Below the pieces are notes generated by a model. That model did not search any database, was not told where the DNA came from, and was given only the letters and a program-made list of their open reading frames with translations. From Cellvibrionales bacterium (GTDB lineage: Bacteria > Pseudomonadota > Gammaproteobacteria > Pseudomonadales > UBA7239): a stretch of DNA of 64,000 bases. Below are positions 37,601 through 45,513 of this stretch, one piece after another; the stretch's first letter is position 1, and every line of letters starts with the position of its first letter. Location of the stretch: assembly GCA_016713115.1 (NCBI GenBank), contig JADJPU010000001.1, forward strand, positions 930,001-994,000, in the 5' to 3' direction. The translations under genes and the position numbers were made by a program.

Positions 37601-40600
37601 GTTCGGGGTGCTGTCGCAGGCATCGCCCACGCCATCACCATCGGTGTCGGTCTGGGTTGGGTTCGCGACCGCTGGGCAGTTATCGGCATTTTCATCCACG
37701 CCGTCGCCGTCGGTATCGCCGTTCGGGGTGGTATCACAGGCATCGCCCGTGCCATCACCGTCGGTGTCGGTCTGGGTCGGGTTCGCGACTGCTGGGCAGT
37801 TGTCAGCATTGTTGTCGACACCATCACCGTCGGTATCACCGTTCGGTGTACTGTCGCAGGCGTCACCGATGCCGTCCAGATCCGTGTCTTCTTGCAGCGG
37901 ATTTGCCACAGCCGGACAGTTGTCTGACAGGTTATCAATGCCATCACTGTCGGTATCACCGTTCGGTGTACTGTCGCAGGCGTCACCGATGCCATCCGCG
38001 TCGGTATCAGTTTGCGTCGGGTTCGCAATCAGCGGACAGTTGTCACTCAAATTATCCACGCCGTCAGAATCGGTATCACCATTCGGTGTACTGTCGCAGG
38101 CGTCACCGATGCCGTCCACGTCGGTATCAGTTTGCGTCGGGTTCGCAATCAGCGGACAGTTGTCACTCAAATTATCCACGCCGTCAGAATCGGTATCACC
38201 ATTCGGTGTACTGTCGCAGGCGTCACCGATGCCGTCCACGTCGGTATCAGTTTGCGTCGGGTTCGCAATCAGCGGACAGTTGTCACTCAAATTATCCACG
38301 CCGTCAGAATCGGTATCACCATTCGGTGTACTGTCGCAGGCGTCACCGATGCCGTCCACGTCGGTATCAGTTTGCGTCGGGTTCGCAATCAGCGGACAGT
38401 TGTCACTCAAATTATCCACGCCGTCAGAATCGGTATCACCGTTCGGTGTGGAGTCACACGCGTCACCGATACCGTCCAGATCCGTATCTTCCTGCAATGG
38501 ATTCGCGATCAGCGGACAGTTGTCGCTGTTGTTATCGATGCCATCAGAATCGGTATCACCATTCGGTGTCGAGTCACACGCGTCACCGATGCCGTCCACG
38601 TCGGTATCAGTTTGCGTCGGGTTCGCAATCAGCGGACAGTTATCTGTATTGTTATCAATGCCATCACCGTCGGTATCGCCATTCGGTGTCGAGTCGCACG
38701 CGTCACCGATACCATCGGCATCGGTATCTTCTTGCAGCGGATTCGCGACAGCCGGACAGTTGTCTGACAGGTTATCAATGCCATCACTGTCGGTATCACC
38801 GTTCGGTGTACTGTCGCAGGCGTCACCGATGCCATCCGCGTCGGTATCGGTCTGCGTCGGGTTCGCAATCAGCGGACAGTTGTCTGACAGGTTATCAATG
38901 CCATCACCATCGGTGTCACCGTTCGGCGTGCTGTCGCAGGCGTCACCGATGCCATCCGCGTCGGTATCGGTCTGCGTCGGGTTCGCAATCAGCGGACAGT
39001 TGTCTGACAGGTTATCAATGCCATCACCATCGGTGTCACCGTTCGGCGTGCTGTCGCAGGCGTCACCGATGCCATCCGCGTCGGTATCGGTCTGCGTCGG
39101 GTTCGCAATCAGCGGACAGTTGTCTGACAGGTTATCAATGCCATCACCATCGGTGTCACCGTTCGGCGTGCTGTCGCAGGCGTCACCGATGCCATCCGCG
39201 TCGGTATCGGTCTGCGTCGGGTTCGCAATCAGCGGACAGTTGTCTGACAGGTTATCAATGCCATCACCATCGGTGTCACCGTTCGGCGTGCTGTCGCAGG
39301 CGTCACCGATGCCATCCGCGTCGGTATCGGTCTGCGTCGGGTTCGCAATCAGCGGACAGTTGTCTGACAGGTTATCAATGCCATCACCATCGGTGTCACC
39401 GTTCGGCGTGCTGTCGCAGGCGTCACCGATGCCATCCGCGTCGGTATCGGTCTGCGTCGGGTTCGCAATCAGCGGACAGTTGTCTGACAGGTTATCAATG
39501 CCATCACCATCGGTGTCACCGTTCGGCGTGCTGTCGCAGGCGTCACCGATGCCATCCGCGTCGGTATCGGTCTGCGTCGGGTTCGCAATCAGCGGACAGT
39601 TGTCTGACAGGTTATCAATGCCATCACCATCGGTGTCACCGTTCGGCGTGCTGTCGCAGGCGTCACCGATGCCATCCGCGTCGGTATCGGTCTGCGTCGG
39701 GTTCGCAATCAGCGGACAGTTGTCTGACAGGTTATCAATGCCATCACCATCGGTGTCACCGTTCGGCGTGCTGTCGCAGGCGTCACCGATGCCATCCGCG
39801 TCGGTATCGGTCTGCGTCGGGTTCGCAATCAGCGGACAGTTGTCTGACAGGTTATCAATGCCATCACCATCGGTGTCACCGTTCGGCGTGCTGTCGCAGG
39901 CGTCACCGATGCCATCCGCGTCGGTATCGGTCTGCGTCGGGTTCGCAATCAGCGGACAGTTGTCTGACAGGTTATCAATGCCATCACCATCGGTGTCACC
40001 GTTCGGCGTGCTGTCGCAGGCGTCACCGATGCCATCCGCGTCGGTATCGGTCTGCGTCGGGTTCGCAATCAGCGGACAGTTGTCTGACAGGTTATCAATG
40101 CCATCACCATCGGTGTCACCGTTCGGCGTGCTGTCGCAGGCGTCACCGATGCCATCCGCGTCGGTATCGGTCTGCGTCGGGTTCGCAATCAGCGGACAGT
40201 TGTCTGACAGGTTATCAATGCCATCACCATCGGTGTCACCGTTCGGCGTGCTGTCGCAGGCGTCACCGATGCCATCCGCGTCGGTATCGGTCTGCGTCGG
40301 GTTCGCAATCAGCGGACAGTTGTCTGACAGGTTATCAATGCCATCACCATCGGTGTCACCGTTCGGCGTGCTGTCGCAGGCGTCACCGATGCCATCCGCG
40401 TCGGTATCGGTCTGCGTCGGGTTCGCAATCAGCGGACAGTTGTCTGACAGGTTATCAATGCCATCACCATCGGTGTCACCGTTCGGCGTGCTGTCGCAGG
40501 CGTCACCGATGCCATCCGCGTCGGTATCGGTCTGCGTCGGGTTCGCAATCAGCGGACAGTTGTCTGACAGGTTATCAATGCCATCACCATCGGTGTCACC

Positions 40601-41764
40601 GTTCGGCGTGCTGTCGCAGGCGTCACCGATGCCATCCGCGTCGGTATCGGTCTGCGTCGGGTTCGCAATCAGCGGACAGTTGTCTGACAGGTTATCAATG
40701 CCATCACCATCGGTGTCACCGTTCGGCGTGCTGTCGCAGGCGTCACCGATACCATCCGCATCGGTATCTTCCTGCAACGGATTCGCGACAGCCGGACAGT
40801 TGTCTGACAGGTTATCAATGCCATCACCATCCGTATCGCCATTCGGTGTCGAGTCACACGCGTCACCGATACCATCCGCATCGGTATCTTCCTGCAATGG
40901 ATTCGCAACGAGCGGACAGTTGTCACTAGCATCGGCAATGCCATCACTGTCGGTATCTGGCGTTAATGTACCTGTCAGGAAAACGCCTTGATCGGCTGCT
41001 TCAGCCGGATCACAGTCAATGGATGAGCCCTGATCTGCCAGACCACCCACCCAGCACACGGAATCATTGGCAAAAGCACCACCACGGATGTGGGTGTCGA
41101 TGTCATACGAAATAGTGAACTGCAAAGTAGCCGGGCCATTACCGGTAACAACAGCGCTATTGTTCTGGTTGATTGGTGTAGTGACAGAAGTGTTAAGCAC
41201 ACCGGTTGTTGGCAGCGCCAGACTTCCACTATCAAGCGTATCGCCAGACAGTGAAGTGGTAACTGCTTTAGCTTCGATTCGCCTGTTGTTGCCGCCATTA
41301 TCGACAGCCTGAATAATTCCCTTACGCAGAATGCCGAGATCAAGTTTCCAGTTGCCCGAACCGGTGATATTCACAGTCACCAGATAACTGGGCCGATAGT
41401 AAAGATTGATGTTGATAGACACTTGTGACTTGGAACGCAACTGGTTCGCGTATCGAGAAGTAAACGTAGTACCGGTAAAATTACTGCTTGTGCTGGAATT
41501 CCACTCACTCCTGCCATTGGGAACGCTGAAAGCAGAATCATCCTTCCATGTGATACCAGGGCAGGCGCCTGCTGCAGGGCAATCCGGCTCTGGCGCAGTG
41601 TTATCTCCCCACGTACCCGCTGTATTGTTTGAAATAGTGAGGCCGGTTATTGCGGGAGCGGCACTGGCTAGCGGGCTGAACGCCAGCGCCGCCAGCAGCA
41701 ATATGCCGTGCAAGACTGATTGGTTTGAAATGTGCGTGTTACCGGAAAACCAGGTAAGAATCAT
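34670..41764 (-). CDS. Giant secreted TSP3-repeat/FG-GAP propeller protein, putative calcium-binding adhesin
   Basis: A 2364-residue protein. Residues 1-35 are a Sec signal peptide ending near LASA. Residues 36-265 form an N-terminal domain of unknown type with several cysteines. Residues about 269-1870 hold forty thrombospondin type 3 units, each with DxDxDG calcium loops plus NCP and DACD cysteines. Thirty-nine keep a strict 40-residue period; the last follows a six-residue insertion. Residues about 1885-2364 contain seven FG-GAP motifs (for example FGYSV, then DVNNDGYADIIVGAP), enough for a closed seven-bladed integrin-alpha-like propeller. No membrane anchor, LPXTG or PEP-CTERM sorting end is seen. 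The product should be extremely acidic and rigid with bound calcium. Adhesion is inferred from architecture. An IS element ends 50 bases before the ATG. Confidence 0.85.
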   Translation of the reverse strand: MILTWFSGNTHISNQSVLHGILLLAALAFSPLASAAPAITGLTISNNTAGTWGDNTAPEPDCPAAGACPGITWKDDSAFSVPNGRSEWNSSTSSNFTGTTFTSRYANQLRSKSQVSININLYYRPSYLVTVNITGSGNWKLDLGILRKGIIQAVDNGGNNRRIEAKAVTTSLSGDTLDSGSLALPTTGVLNTSVTTPINQNNSAVVTGNGPATLQFTISYDIDTHIRGGAFANDSVCWVGGLADQGSSIDCDPAEAADQGVFLTGTLTPDTDSDGIADASDNCPLVANPLQEDTDADGIGDACDSTPNGDTDGDGIDNLSDNCPAVANPLQEDTDADGIGDACDSTPNGDTDGDGIDNLSDNCPLIANPTQTDTDADGIGDACDSTPNGDTDGDGIDNLSDNCPLIANPTQTDTDADGIGDACDSTPNGDTDGDGIDNLSDNCPLIANPTQTDTDADGIGDACDSTPNGDTDGDGIDNLSDNCPLIANPTQTDTDADGIGDACDSTPNGDTDGDGIDNLSDNCPLIANPTQTDTDADGIGDACDSTPNGDTDGDGIDNLSDNCPLIANPTQTDTDADGIGDACDSTPNGDTDGDGIDNLSDNCPLIANPTQTDTDADGIGDACDSTPNGDTDGDGIDNLSDNCPLIANPTQTDTDADGIGDACDSTPNGDTDGDGIDNLSDNCPLIANPTQTDTDADGIGDACDSTPNGDTDGDGIDNLSDNCPLIANPTQTDTDADGIGDACDSTPNGDTDGDGIDNLSDNCPLIANPTQTDTDADGIGDACDSTPNGDTDGDGIDNLSDNCPLIANPTQTDTDADGIGDACDSTPNGDTDGDGIDNLSDNCPLIANPTQTDTDADGIGDACDSTPNGDTDGDGIDNLSDNCPLIANPTQTDTDADGIGDACDSTPNGDTDGDGIDNLSDNCPLIANPTQTDTDADGIGDACDSTPNGDTDGDGIDNLSDNCPLIANPTQTDTDADGIGDACDSTPNGDTDSDGIDNLSDNCPAVANPLQEDTDADGIGDACDSTPNGDTDGDGIDNNTDNCPLIANPTQTDTDVDGIGDACDSTPNGDTDSDGIDNNSDNCPLIANPLQEDTDLDGIGDACDSTPNGDTDSDGVDNLSDNCPLIANPTQTDTDVDGIGDACDSTPNGDTDSDGVDNLSDNCPLIANPTQTDTDVDGIGDACDSTPNGDTDSDGVDNLSDNCPLIANPTQTDTDVDGIGDACDSTPNGDTDSDGVDNLSDNCPLIANPTQTDTDADGIGDACDSTPNGDTDSDGIDNLSDNCPAVANPLQEDTDLDGIGDACDSTPNGDTDGDGVDNNADNCPAVANPTQTDTDGDGTGDACDTTPNGDTDGDGVDENADNCPAVANPTQTDTDGDGVGDACDSTPNGDTDGDGVDENADNCPAVANPTQTDTDGDGVGDACDSTPNGDTDGDGVDENADNCPAVANPTQTDTDGDGTGDACDSTPNGDTDGDGVDENADNCPAVANPTQTDTDGDGTGDACDSTPNGDTDGDGVDENADNCPAVSNPTQTDTDGDGTGDACDSTPNGDTDGDGVDNATDNCPAAANPGQEDADGDTIGDACDTTPTGDTDGDGVDNATDNCPAVANPGQEDADGDTIGDACDTTPTGDTDGDGVDNATDNCPAVANPGQEDADGDTIGDACDTTPTGDTDGDGVDNATDNCPAVANPGQEDADGDTIGDACDTTPTGDTDGDGVDNATDNCPAVANPAQTDTDGDGTGDACDSTPNGDTDGDGVDENADNCSAVANPTQTDTDGDGTGDACDSTPTGDTDGDGVDNATDNCPAVSNPAQTDTDGDGVGDDCDAFPNDPTETTDDDGDGVGDNADNCPAVANADQKDTDGDGVGDACDADPYDADPGVLMRKWGEFKKDTFGISVANAGDVDNDGINDVVVGAHLWDKPLPPSTKKLKSAGRVYVYSGRDGSELFSAAPLTGEKSNDWFGYSVAGADVNNDGYADIIVGAPKADVTITVEGKIKVLKDAGKVYVFNGQTGALMASAQGTAAGDNLGWSVANAGDTDNDGNPDVVIGVPKADIAVVDSKPLKDAGRALVCSGADLAAAVDSSANACDVASSLFPISGDTAGDSLGSAVAGAGDVDGDGHADVLVGLPKADVAGKKDAGAAVVYSGADGTEWVRVSGENAGDWFGYSVASAGDLDGDTKADIVVGAYRHTVTNVTTGKPMKQAGAVYGYSCVNAGIPCVRILAKNGEAAGDRLGWSVAAGGDIDNDGQLDVVAGAPGRDRTLPPVPPKTKGKVLKDAGAVYLLNGATGVSIDEPVLGVRAKDNRGLYLANGGDVNLDGYSDIITSAPKADTQMWVQKNPAKPAKLKNIKDVGFVEIISGRIASGN
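34820..36120 (-). other. Region encoding seven FG-GAP propeller blades
   Basis: Seven successive blade motifs, each an FG/LG/RG strand followed by a D-x-D/N-x-D/N-type calcium loop and a D(I/V)(I/V) strand. The loops begin DVDNDGIND, DVNNDGYAD, DTDNDGNPD, DVDGDGHAD, DLDGDTKAD, DIDNDGQLD and DVNLDGYSD. Seven is the number in integrin-alpha propellers. Confidence 0.8.
36601..37080 (-). repeat. Higher-order duplication of two TSP3 units (2 x 240 bp)
   Basis: 36601-36840 and 36841-37080 are the same pair of distinguishable 120-bp units, differing by one base (near 37068). The array therefore also grows by copying two-unit blocks. Confidence 0.85.
38821..40740 (-). repeat. Sixteen identical tandem 120-bp repeats
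   Basis: The 120-base unit is repeated sixteen times with no difference that I can find by reading line by line. It encodes the same 40-residue TSP3 unit each time. Such identity implies very recent expansion or continual homogenisation, and makes the true copy number hard to assemble with short reads. Confidence 0.93.
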
Positions 41765-41796
41765 GCTGAGCCTGCGATATCTATGCTTATCCTTTG

Positions 41797-41825
41797 ATCA
41801 TCTCACAGGCCAATGTAGTGGTCAA
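41797..41825 (-). promoter_or_regulatory. Candidate hybrid promoter formed by IS insertion
   Basis: Reading towards the giant gene, TTGACC lies inside the terminal inverted repeat of the IS. GATGAT lies in the flanking DNA exactly 17 bases further on. The predicted start would leave a leader of about 25 bases. The -10 matches consensus at only four of six positions. Confidence 0.4.
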
Positions 41826-41851
41826 GTAAAACCGGACACGGGTTTAGGTTT

Positions 41852-42691
41852 TTATGCAGCCTGAAGCTCCATAGCCACCGGGGTTTTGTAGCCGTTGTAA
41901 CTGTGCAACCGCACATGGTTGTAATAACGGTTCACGTAACGCAGCACATCGGCTTTGGCTTCCTGGATATTCTGATAACCATATTGGGGTATCCATTCTG
42001 ATTTTAGGCTCCTGAAGAATCGCTCTGTTGGCGCATTATCCCAGCAATTTCCACGACGGCTCATGCTCTGCTTGAGCCGGCAACGCCACAGCACCTGACG
42101 AAATACCAGGCTCGTGTAATGACAGCCCTGATCCGAGTGGAACATCACGCCTTTGGGTTTATTACGTGCTTCAAACGCCATGCGTAATGCTTGCGCAGTG
42201 AGTTGAGAATCCGGATTCGTTGACACCGCCCAACCGACAACGCGACGCGCATACAGATCGATCACCACAGCCAGATACATCCACTGTGTACCTGCCCAGA
42301 TGTACGTCACATCACCACACCATACGCGATTGGGTTGATCAACTTCAAAGGCGCGATCAAGGTGGTTTGGTGCGATACGCGATTCATCTTCCGCGATTTT
42401 ATAGCGGTGTTTACGTGCTTGTTTGCTGCTAACACAGGCTTCCCGCATCAAACTGCGTGCCATATACCTTCCCACATCAAAACCGTCTTCACGCAAACGC
42501 GCCGACACCGTACGGGCTCCAGCAGACCCACGGCTTTCCTCATGGATACTGACAACCTGTTCACGCAGTTGCTCGCGTTTTGTATCCACGCGATCACGCT
42601 GTGCCTTGCCATCGTAAAAACTGCTGCGGTGAACGCCAAAAGTTTTGCACAGTTCACTTACCGGGTAATGCTCGCTCAATGCGTCAATCAT
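41852..42691 (-). CDS. IS3-family transposase OrfB (rve integrase catalytic domain)
   Basis: 279 residues as an independent frame. It carries HTH_21 and rve domains with DDE acidic residues in WCGDVTYIW, FHSDQGCHYTS and, 35 residues on, the conserved glutamate in NAPTERFFRSLK. In the family it is made mainly as an OrfAB fusion by -1 frameshifting. Here the -1 frame is open from the slippery site in orfA through to this stop, so the fusion can be made. Confidence 0.95.
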   Translation of the reverse strand: MIDALSEHYPVSELCKTFGVHRSSFYDGKAQRDRVDTKREQLREQVVSIHEESRGSAGARTVSARLREDGFDVGRYMARSLMREACVSSKQARKHRYKIAEDESRIAPNHLDRAFEVDQPNRVWCGDVTYIWAGTQWMYLAVVIDLYARRVVGWAVSTNPDSQLTAQALRMAFEARNKPKGVMFHSDQGCHYTSLVFRQVLWRCRLKQSMSRRGNCWDNAPTERFFRSLKSEWIPQYGYQNIQEAKADVLRYVNRYYNHVRLHSYNGYKTPVAMELQAA

Positions 42692-42693
42692 CG

Positions 42694-42996
42694 TTACCGA
42701 TTGAAAGAGTCCGACATCAAGAGAGCTGTAGCCTTTTTTAGGATTTCTTTCTCCCGTTCAATCTTCCGGATCCTGGCTTCCAGCTCCTGTATTCGTTGCT
42801 GGTCGGGTGTCATGGCACGGGACTTGGCAGGCGTCTTGCCTCGTCGTTCATCTGTCAGCTGATCAACCCAGCGGCGTACGGCTGTTTCGCCAACGCCCAC
42901 TGCATCACAGGCTTCCCGTATGCTGTAGTCCTGATCCAGCACCAGACAGGCCGTCTCGTGCTTGAACTCGGTGGAAAAGCTTCTTCTGTTGGTCAT
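42694..42996 (-). CDS. IS3-family transposase OrfA
   Basis: A 100-residue helix-turn-helix protein (FSTEFKHETACLVLDQ, then SIREACDAVGVGETAVRRWV) followed by a leucine-zipper-like helix (IQELEARIRKIEREKEILKK). It stops two bases before the OrfB ATG. Confidence 0.95.
   Translation of the reverse strand: MTNRRSFSTEFKHETACLVLDQDYSIREACDAVGVGETAVRRWVDQLTDERRGKTPAKSRAMTPDQQRIQELEARIRKIEREKEILKKATALLMSDSFNR
42733..42739 (-). other. Programmed -1 frameshift site A AAA AAG between orfA and orfB
   Basis: In the OrfA frame the codons read CTA AAA AAG. This is the canonical IS3-family slippery heptamer, and the -1 frame stays open into orfB. Confidence 0.8.
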
Positions 42997-43136
42997 TATG
43001 GAGCACCTCTGTATCGGGCAGCAGTTTACTGCCCATAAGAGTGTCCGGAATCATTAGACCACTACACAATTCTTTACCACAATACGCACTCTCCGCCTCA
43101 CAAGAGAGGCGAGGGGAATCGATACGTAGCATACTC

Positions 43137-45476
43137 TTATTGTCGGGCAGACTGCAGGTGCTGGGCCAATGCCGATTGCAGCGCCTGTTTCAAACTTTTT
43201 CCGCTGAGCGGTTTGTACAGTGCGCGTTGAATACCGACATTTTCTAGCGCTTGTTTGCTCGGCGCGCGGCTCACACCCGTCAGCATCATCATGATCATTT
43301 TTTTGCTGTTGATCTTTTGATCTTCACGAATATGCGCCGCAACTTCCAAACCATTCATCATCGGCATTTCAAAGTCAATTAACGCAATATCAAACAACTC
43401 ATCGGTATTGGTATGTGAACGCAAAATCGCCAATGCTTCTGTGCCGCCATGCGCGGACTGGACAATCATGCCCCACTGCGTGGCTTGCTGCTCAACAATG
43501 GAACAATAGGTCACATTGTCATCCACAATTAACAAACGCCGTCCCTGTAGCGACAAAGCATCCTCTGTTGGATGTGCCGGACTGGAATGTACATCCAACG
43601 GCAAACTGAACTCAATAATTGCGCCACCATTAGCGAACAATTGCATGTTGAATTTTCCACCCATCAGATACAAATATTGCTCTGCAATAGTTAAATTGAG
43701 GTTATCACTGGAGTGCAGTTCTCGCGTGCGGGCAGCATGATGACGATCCATTAATGTGTTCTGGTCGGAGTGAATTTCAAACAAAATTTGATTGTCCTCC
43801 ACAGTCTTCGCACTCAGCACCACTTCGCCTTGCTCAACATTGCGCAGTGCAAATTGCAGCAAATTAACAATGACATGCTGTATTTTTTCCTGATCGCCTT
43901 TTACGAAACCAACAATACTGCTGTCGATATGATAAATAAGCTCGACCTTGCCAACTTCAGCGCGACCACGGCAGTTTTCAACGCATGATTCAATCAATCC
44001 CGTCAACTCAAAAGGCGCACTATTCACATCCACATTGCCGCGCTCAATGGAAGATAAATCCGACAATCTGTTTGTAACATCCAACAACATTAAGCCAGAG
44101 TTATGGATGGTTTTTATTTGGTTGCGTTGTTGATCGGTCATATTGCCGGACATCAACAAATCAGCCATTCCCAACACCCCGCTGATCGGTGTGCGCAATT
44201 CATGACAAATATCTGACAGATTGACCAATGTGCGAACTTCGATTTTCTTTTCCTCAACTGCAGGAGACCGCTCCGCCTTATCACGCAGCCTTTCAGCACG
44301 GTACGCCATTGTAGAAATGAACATTACCAGCGTTTCAAAAATAATGGTCGCCGCCACACCCCAAGAAGAAAAGGCTCCCTGCGGCAACAAGCCATTCACA
44401 TTAAAAATAGCGATTAATGCTACGCAGGCCGTTATCGCACGTACCACAATAAAATGGCGCGCCAACACATATTCCTCCATGTTGGCATGCAATGCGACGC
44501 CAAAAATAAAAATTACACCAAATGAGGCAAGAACAGAGGCCATCACCGCACTGATATGTGGCGGAATAAACCAATTGACAATAGCTCCGATCAAATTCAG
44601 TACAGCAACCGTTGTGAGCACATGGTGCTGCCACGGCACGCGTTTGCGCGTTTTCATCAAACTCTGCACATACAGCGAGCCAAACACCCCCACTAAAAAA
44701 ACAGGGGTTGTGATTTGATGATCCAGCAACACTTCACTACTATCAAACCATGGCAACCAATAGCCGTGCCATGCCATCTGAATAGCTGCCATGGACAACA
44801 AAACAAAACCATTCCACAAAAACGCACGGAATCGATAAACAGCGAAAGCACCAAAATGCACCAACGCCAAAAATAACAGTCCGCCCAGCAGAAAACCCTG
44901 CCACCATTCCTGTTGACTCACTGTTGTAATGTATTCATGCGGCGTGCTGAGTAGCAGCTGTACATTGACCGCTTTGTCAGACTCCACGCGCACAAAATAG
45001 GTATAGGCCGCGTGCCCAGCAATATCCAAATTAAACAAACTGATGGGATAGTTGTATGCGCGATCCGTGTACGGTGTGGCTGATCCTAATTTGCTGTGTT
45101 TGTGCAGCTGTCCTGTTTGCGAGTCGATAACATAGAGATCGACATAATCGATATCAGCGGGCGAAGCTTCCAGAATGAAGCGCATTTCTTCGTCGCGCTG
45201 ATTTTCTATCGTAAAGCGCAACCAATACGCCGAGGTGGTGTAACCGAAATACAACTCCGCCATAGACGCTGGCGAAAACTGATACGCATAGCGATCAGAA
45301 ACCACATCATCAATGGTGAGGTCGCCACTTTTATCTTCCAGCACATCAATATAAGGCGATAGCGGCAACCGCACCGCATCGCTGTTAATTTCCACCAGCG
45401 GCGCCGCGATCAACGATTGAGAAAACAACATCCAAACAACAACTGCAAACCACGGTATGCAATGTTTCATAGCCAT
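43137..45476 (-). CDS. RetS-like hybrid sensor histidine kinase with degenerate ATPase domain
   Basis: About 779 residues from the ATG at 45476, which begins a signal peptide (WFAVVVWMLFSQ). The frame is open to 45560 and the true start is uncertain. Domains: periplasmic 7TMR-DISM extracellular module (about 25-180), seven membrane helices (about 190-390), HisKA with the phospho-histidine in CHELRTP near residue 424, an ATPase-like region, and one receiver with aspartate in LIDFEMPMMNG near 700. The N-box reads NLLQFALRN without the expected asparagine and no DxGxGI box is present, so autokinase activity is doubtful. It lies next to fis-purH-purD, where Pseudomonas has retS. RetS has two receivers; this has one. 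Control of attachment through the Gac system is inference. Confidence 0.75.
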   Translation of the reverse strand: MAMKHCIPWFAVVVWMLFSQSLIAAPLVEINSDAVRLPLSPYIDVLEDKSGDLTIDDVVSDRYAYQFSPASMAELYFGYTTSAYWLRFTIENQRDEEMRFILEASPADIDYVDLYVIDSQTGQLHKHSKLGSATPYTDRAYNYPISLFNLDIAGHAAYTYFVRVESDKAVNVQLLLSTPHEYITTVSQQEWWQGFLLGGLLFLALVHFGAFAVYRFRAFLWNGFVLLSMAAIQMAWHGYWLPWFDSSEVLLDHQITTPVFLVGVFGSLYVQSLMKTRKRVPWQHHVLTTVAVLNLIGAIVNWFIPPHISAVMASVLASFGVIFIFGVALHANMEEYVLARHFIVVRAITACVALIAIFNVNGLLPQGAFSSWGVAATIIFETLVMFISTMAYRAERLRDKAERSPAVEEKKIEVRTLVNLSDICHELRTPISGVLGMADLLMSGNMTDQQRNQIKTIHNSGLMLLDVTNRLSDLSSIERGNVDVNSAPFELTGLIESCVENCRGRAEVGKVELIYHIDSSIVGFVKGDQEKIQHVIVNLLQFALRNVEQGEVVLSAKTVEDNQILFEIHSDQNTLMDRHHAARTRELHSSDNLNLTIAEQYLYLMGGKFNMQLFANGGAIIEFSLPLDVHSSPAHPTEDALSLQGRRLLIVDDNVTYCSIVEQQATQWGMIVQSAHGGTEALAILRSHTNTDELFDIALIDFEMPMMNGLEVAAHIREDQKINSKKMIMMMLTGVSRAPSKQALENVGIQRALYKPLSGKSLKQALQSALAQHLQSARQ

Positions 45477-45513
45477 ATCCGGCAAGGCCGCTCCTTGATG
45501 AATTCCTGTTTCG

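Larger units (their letters stand above)
36150..40965 (-). repeat. Array of forty 120-bp TSP3 repeat units
   Basis: The codon for the NCP cysteine recurs every 120 bases from 40921 down to 36361 without a single length change, with one further unit after a 138-base step. Units fall into sequence blocks of different age: an identical block (38821-40740), a block of three identical copies (38041-38400), a D-E-N-A-D-type block (about 37200-37800), and a nested two-unit duplication (36601-37080). Confidence 0.95.
41814..43066 (-). mobile_element. Complete IS3-family insertion sequence
   Basis: A 1253-bp element bounded by imperfect 26-bp inverted repeats: left 41814-41839, right 43041-43066. Both begin TGTAGTGGTC and end CCGGACAC when read inward, giving TG...CA termini. 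Both sides are flanked by CAA (41811-41813 and 43067-43069), a 3-bp target duplication typical of IS3. It carries orfA and orfB in the usual overlapping phases with an A AAA AAG frameshift site. It looks intact and recently inserted in the short gap between the hybrid kinase gene and the giant repeat gene. Confidence 0.95.

Noticed and set aside
38821..40740. Regular repeats considered as a CRISPR array
   Set aside because: Units are contiguous 120-bp coding repeats with no variable spacers.
36334..40991. Very long open frames (1531, 1303 and 411 residues) on the plus strand across the repeat array
   Set aside because: A 120-bp unit is divisible by three, so any frame without a stop in one unit stays open through the array. 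The minus-strand frame has a signal peptide, recognised domains and conserved motifs; the plus-strand frames are compositionally biased shadows.
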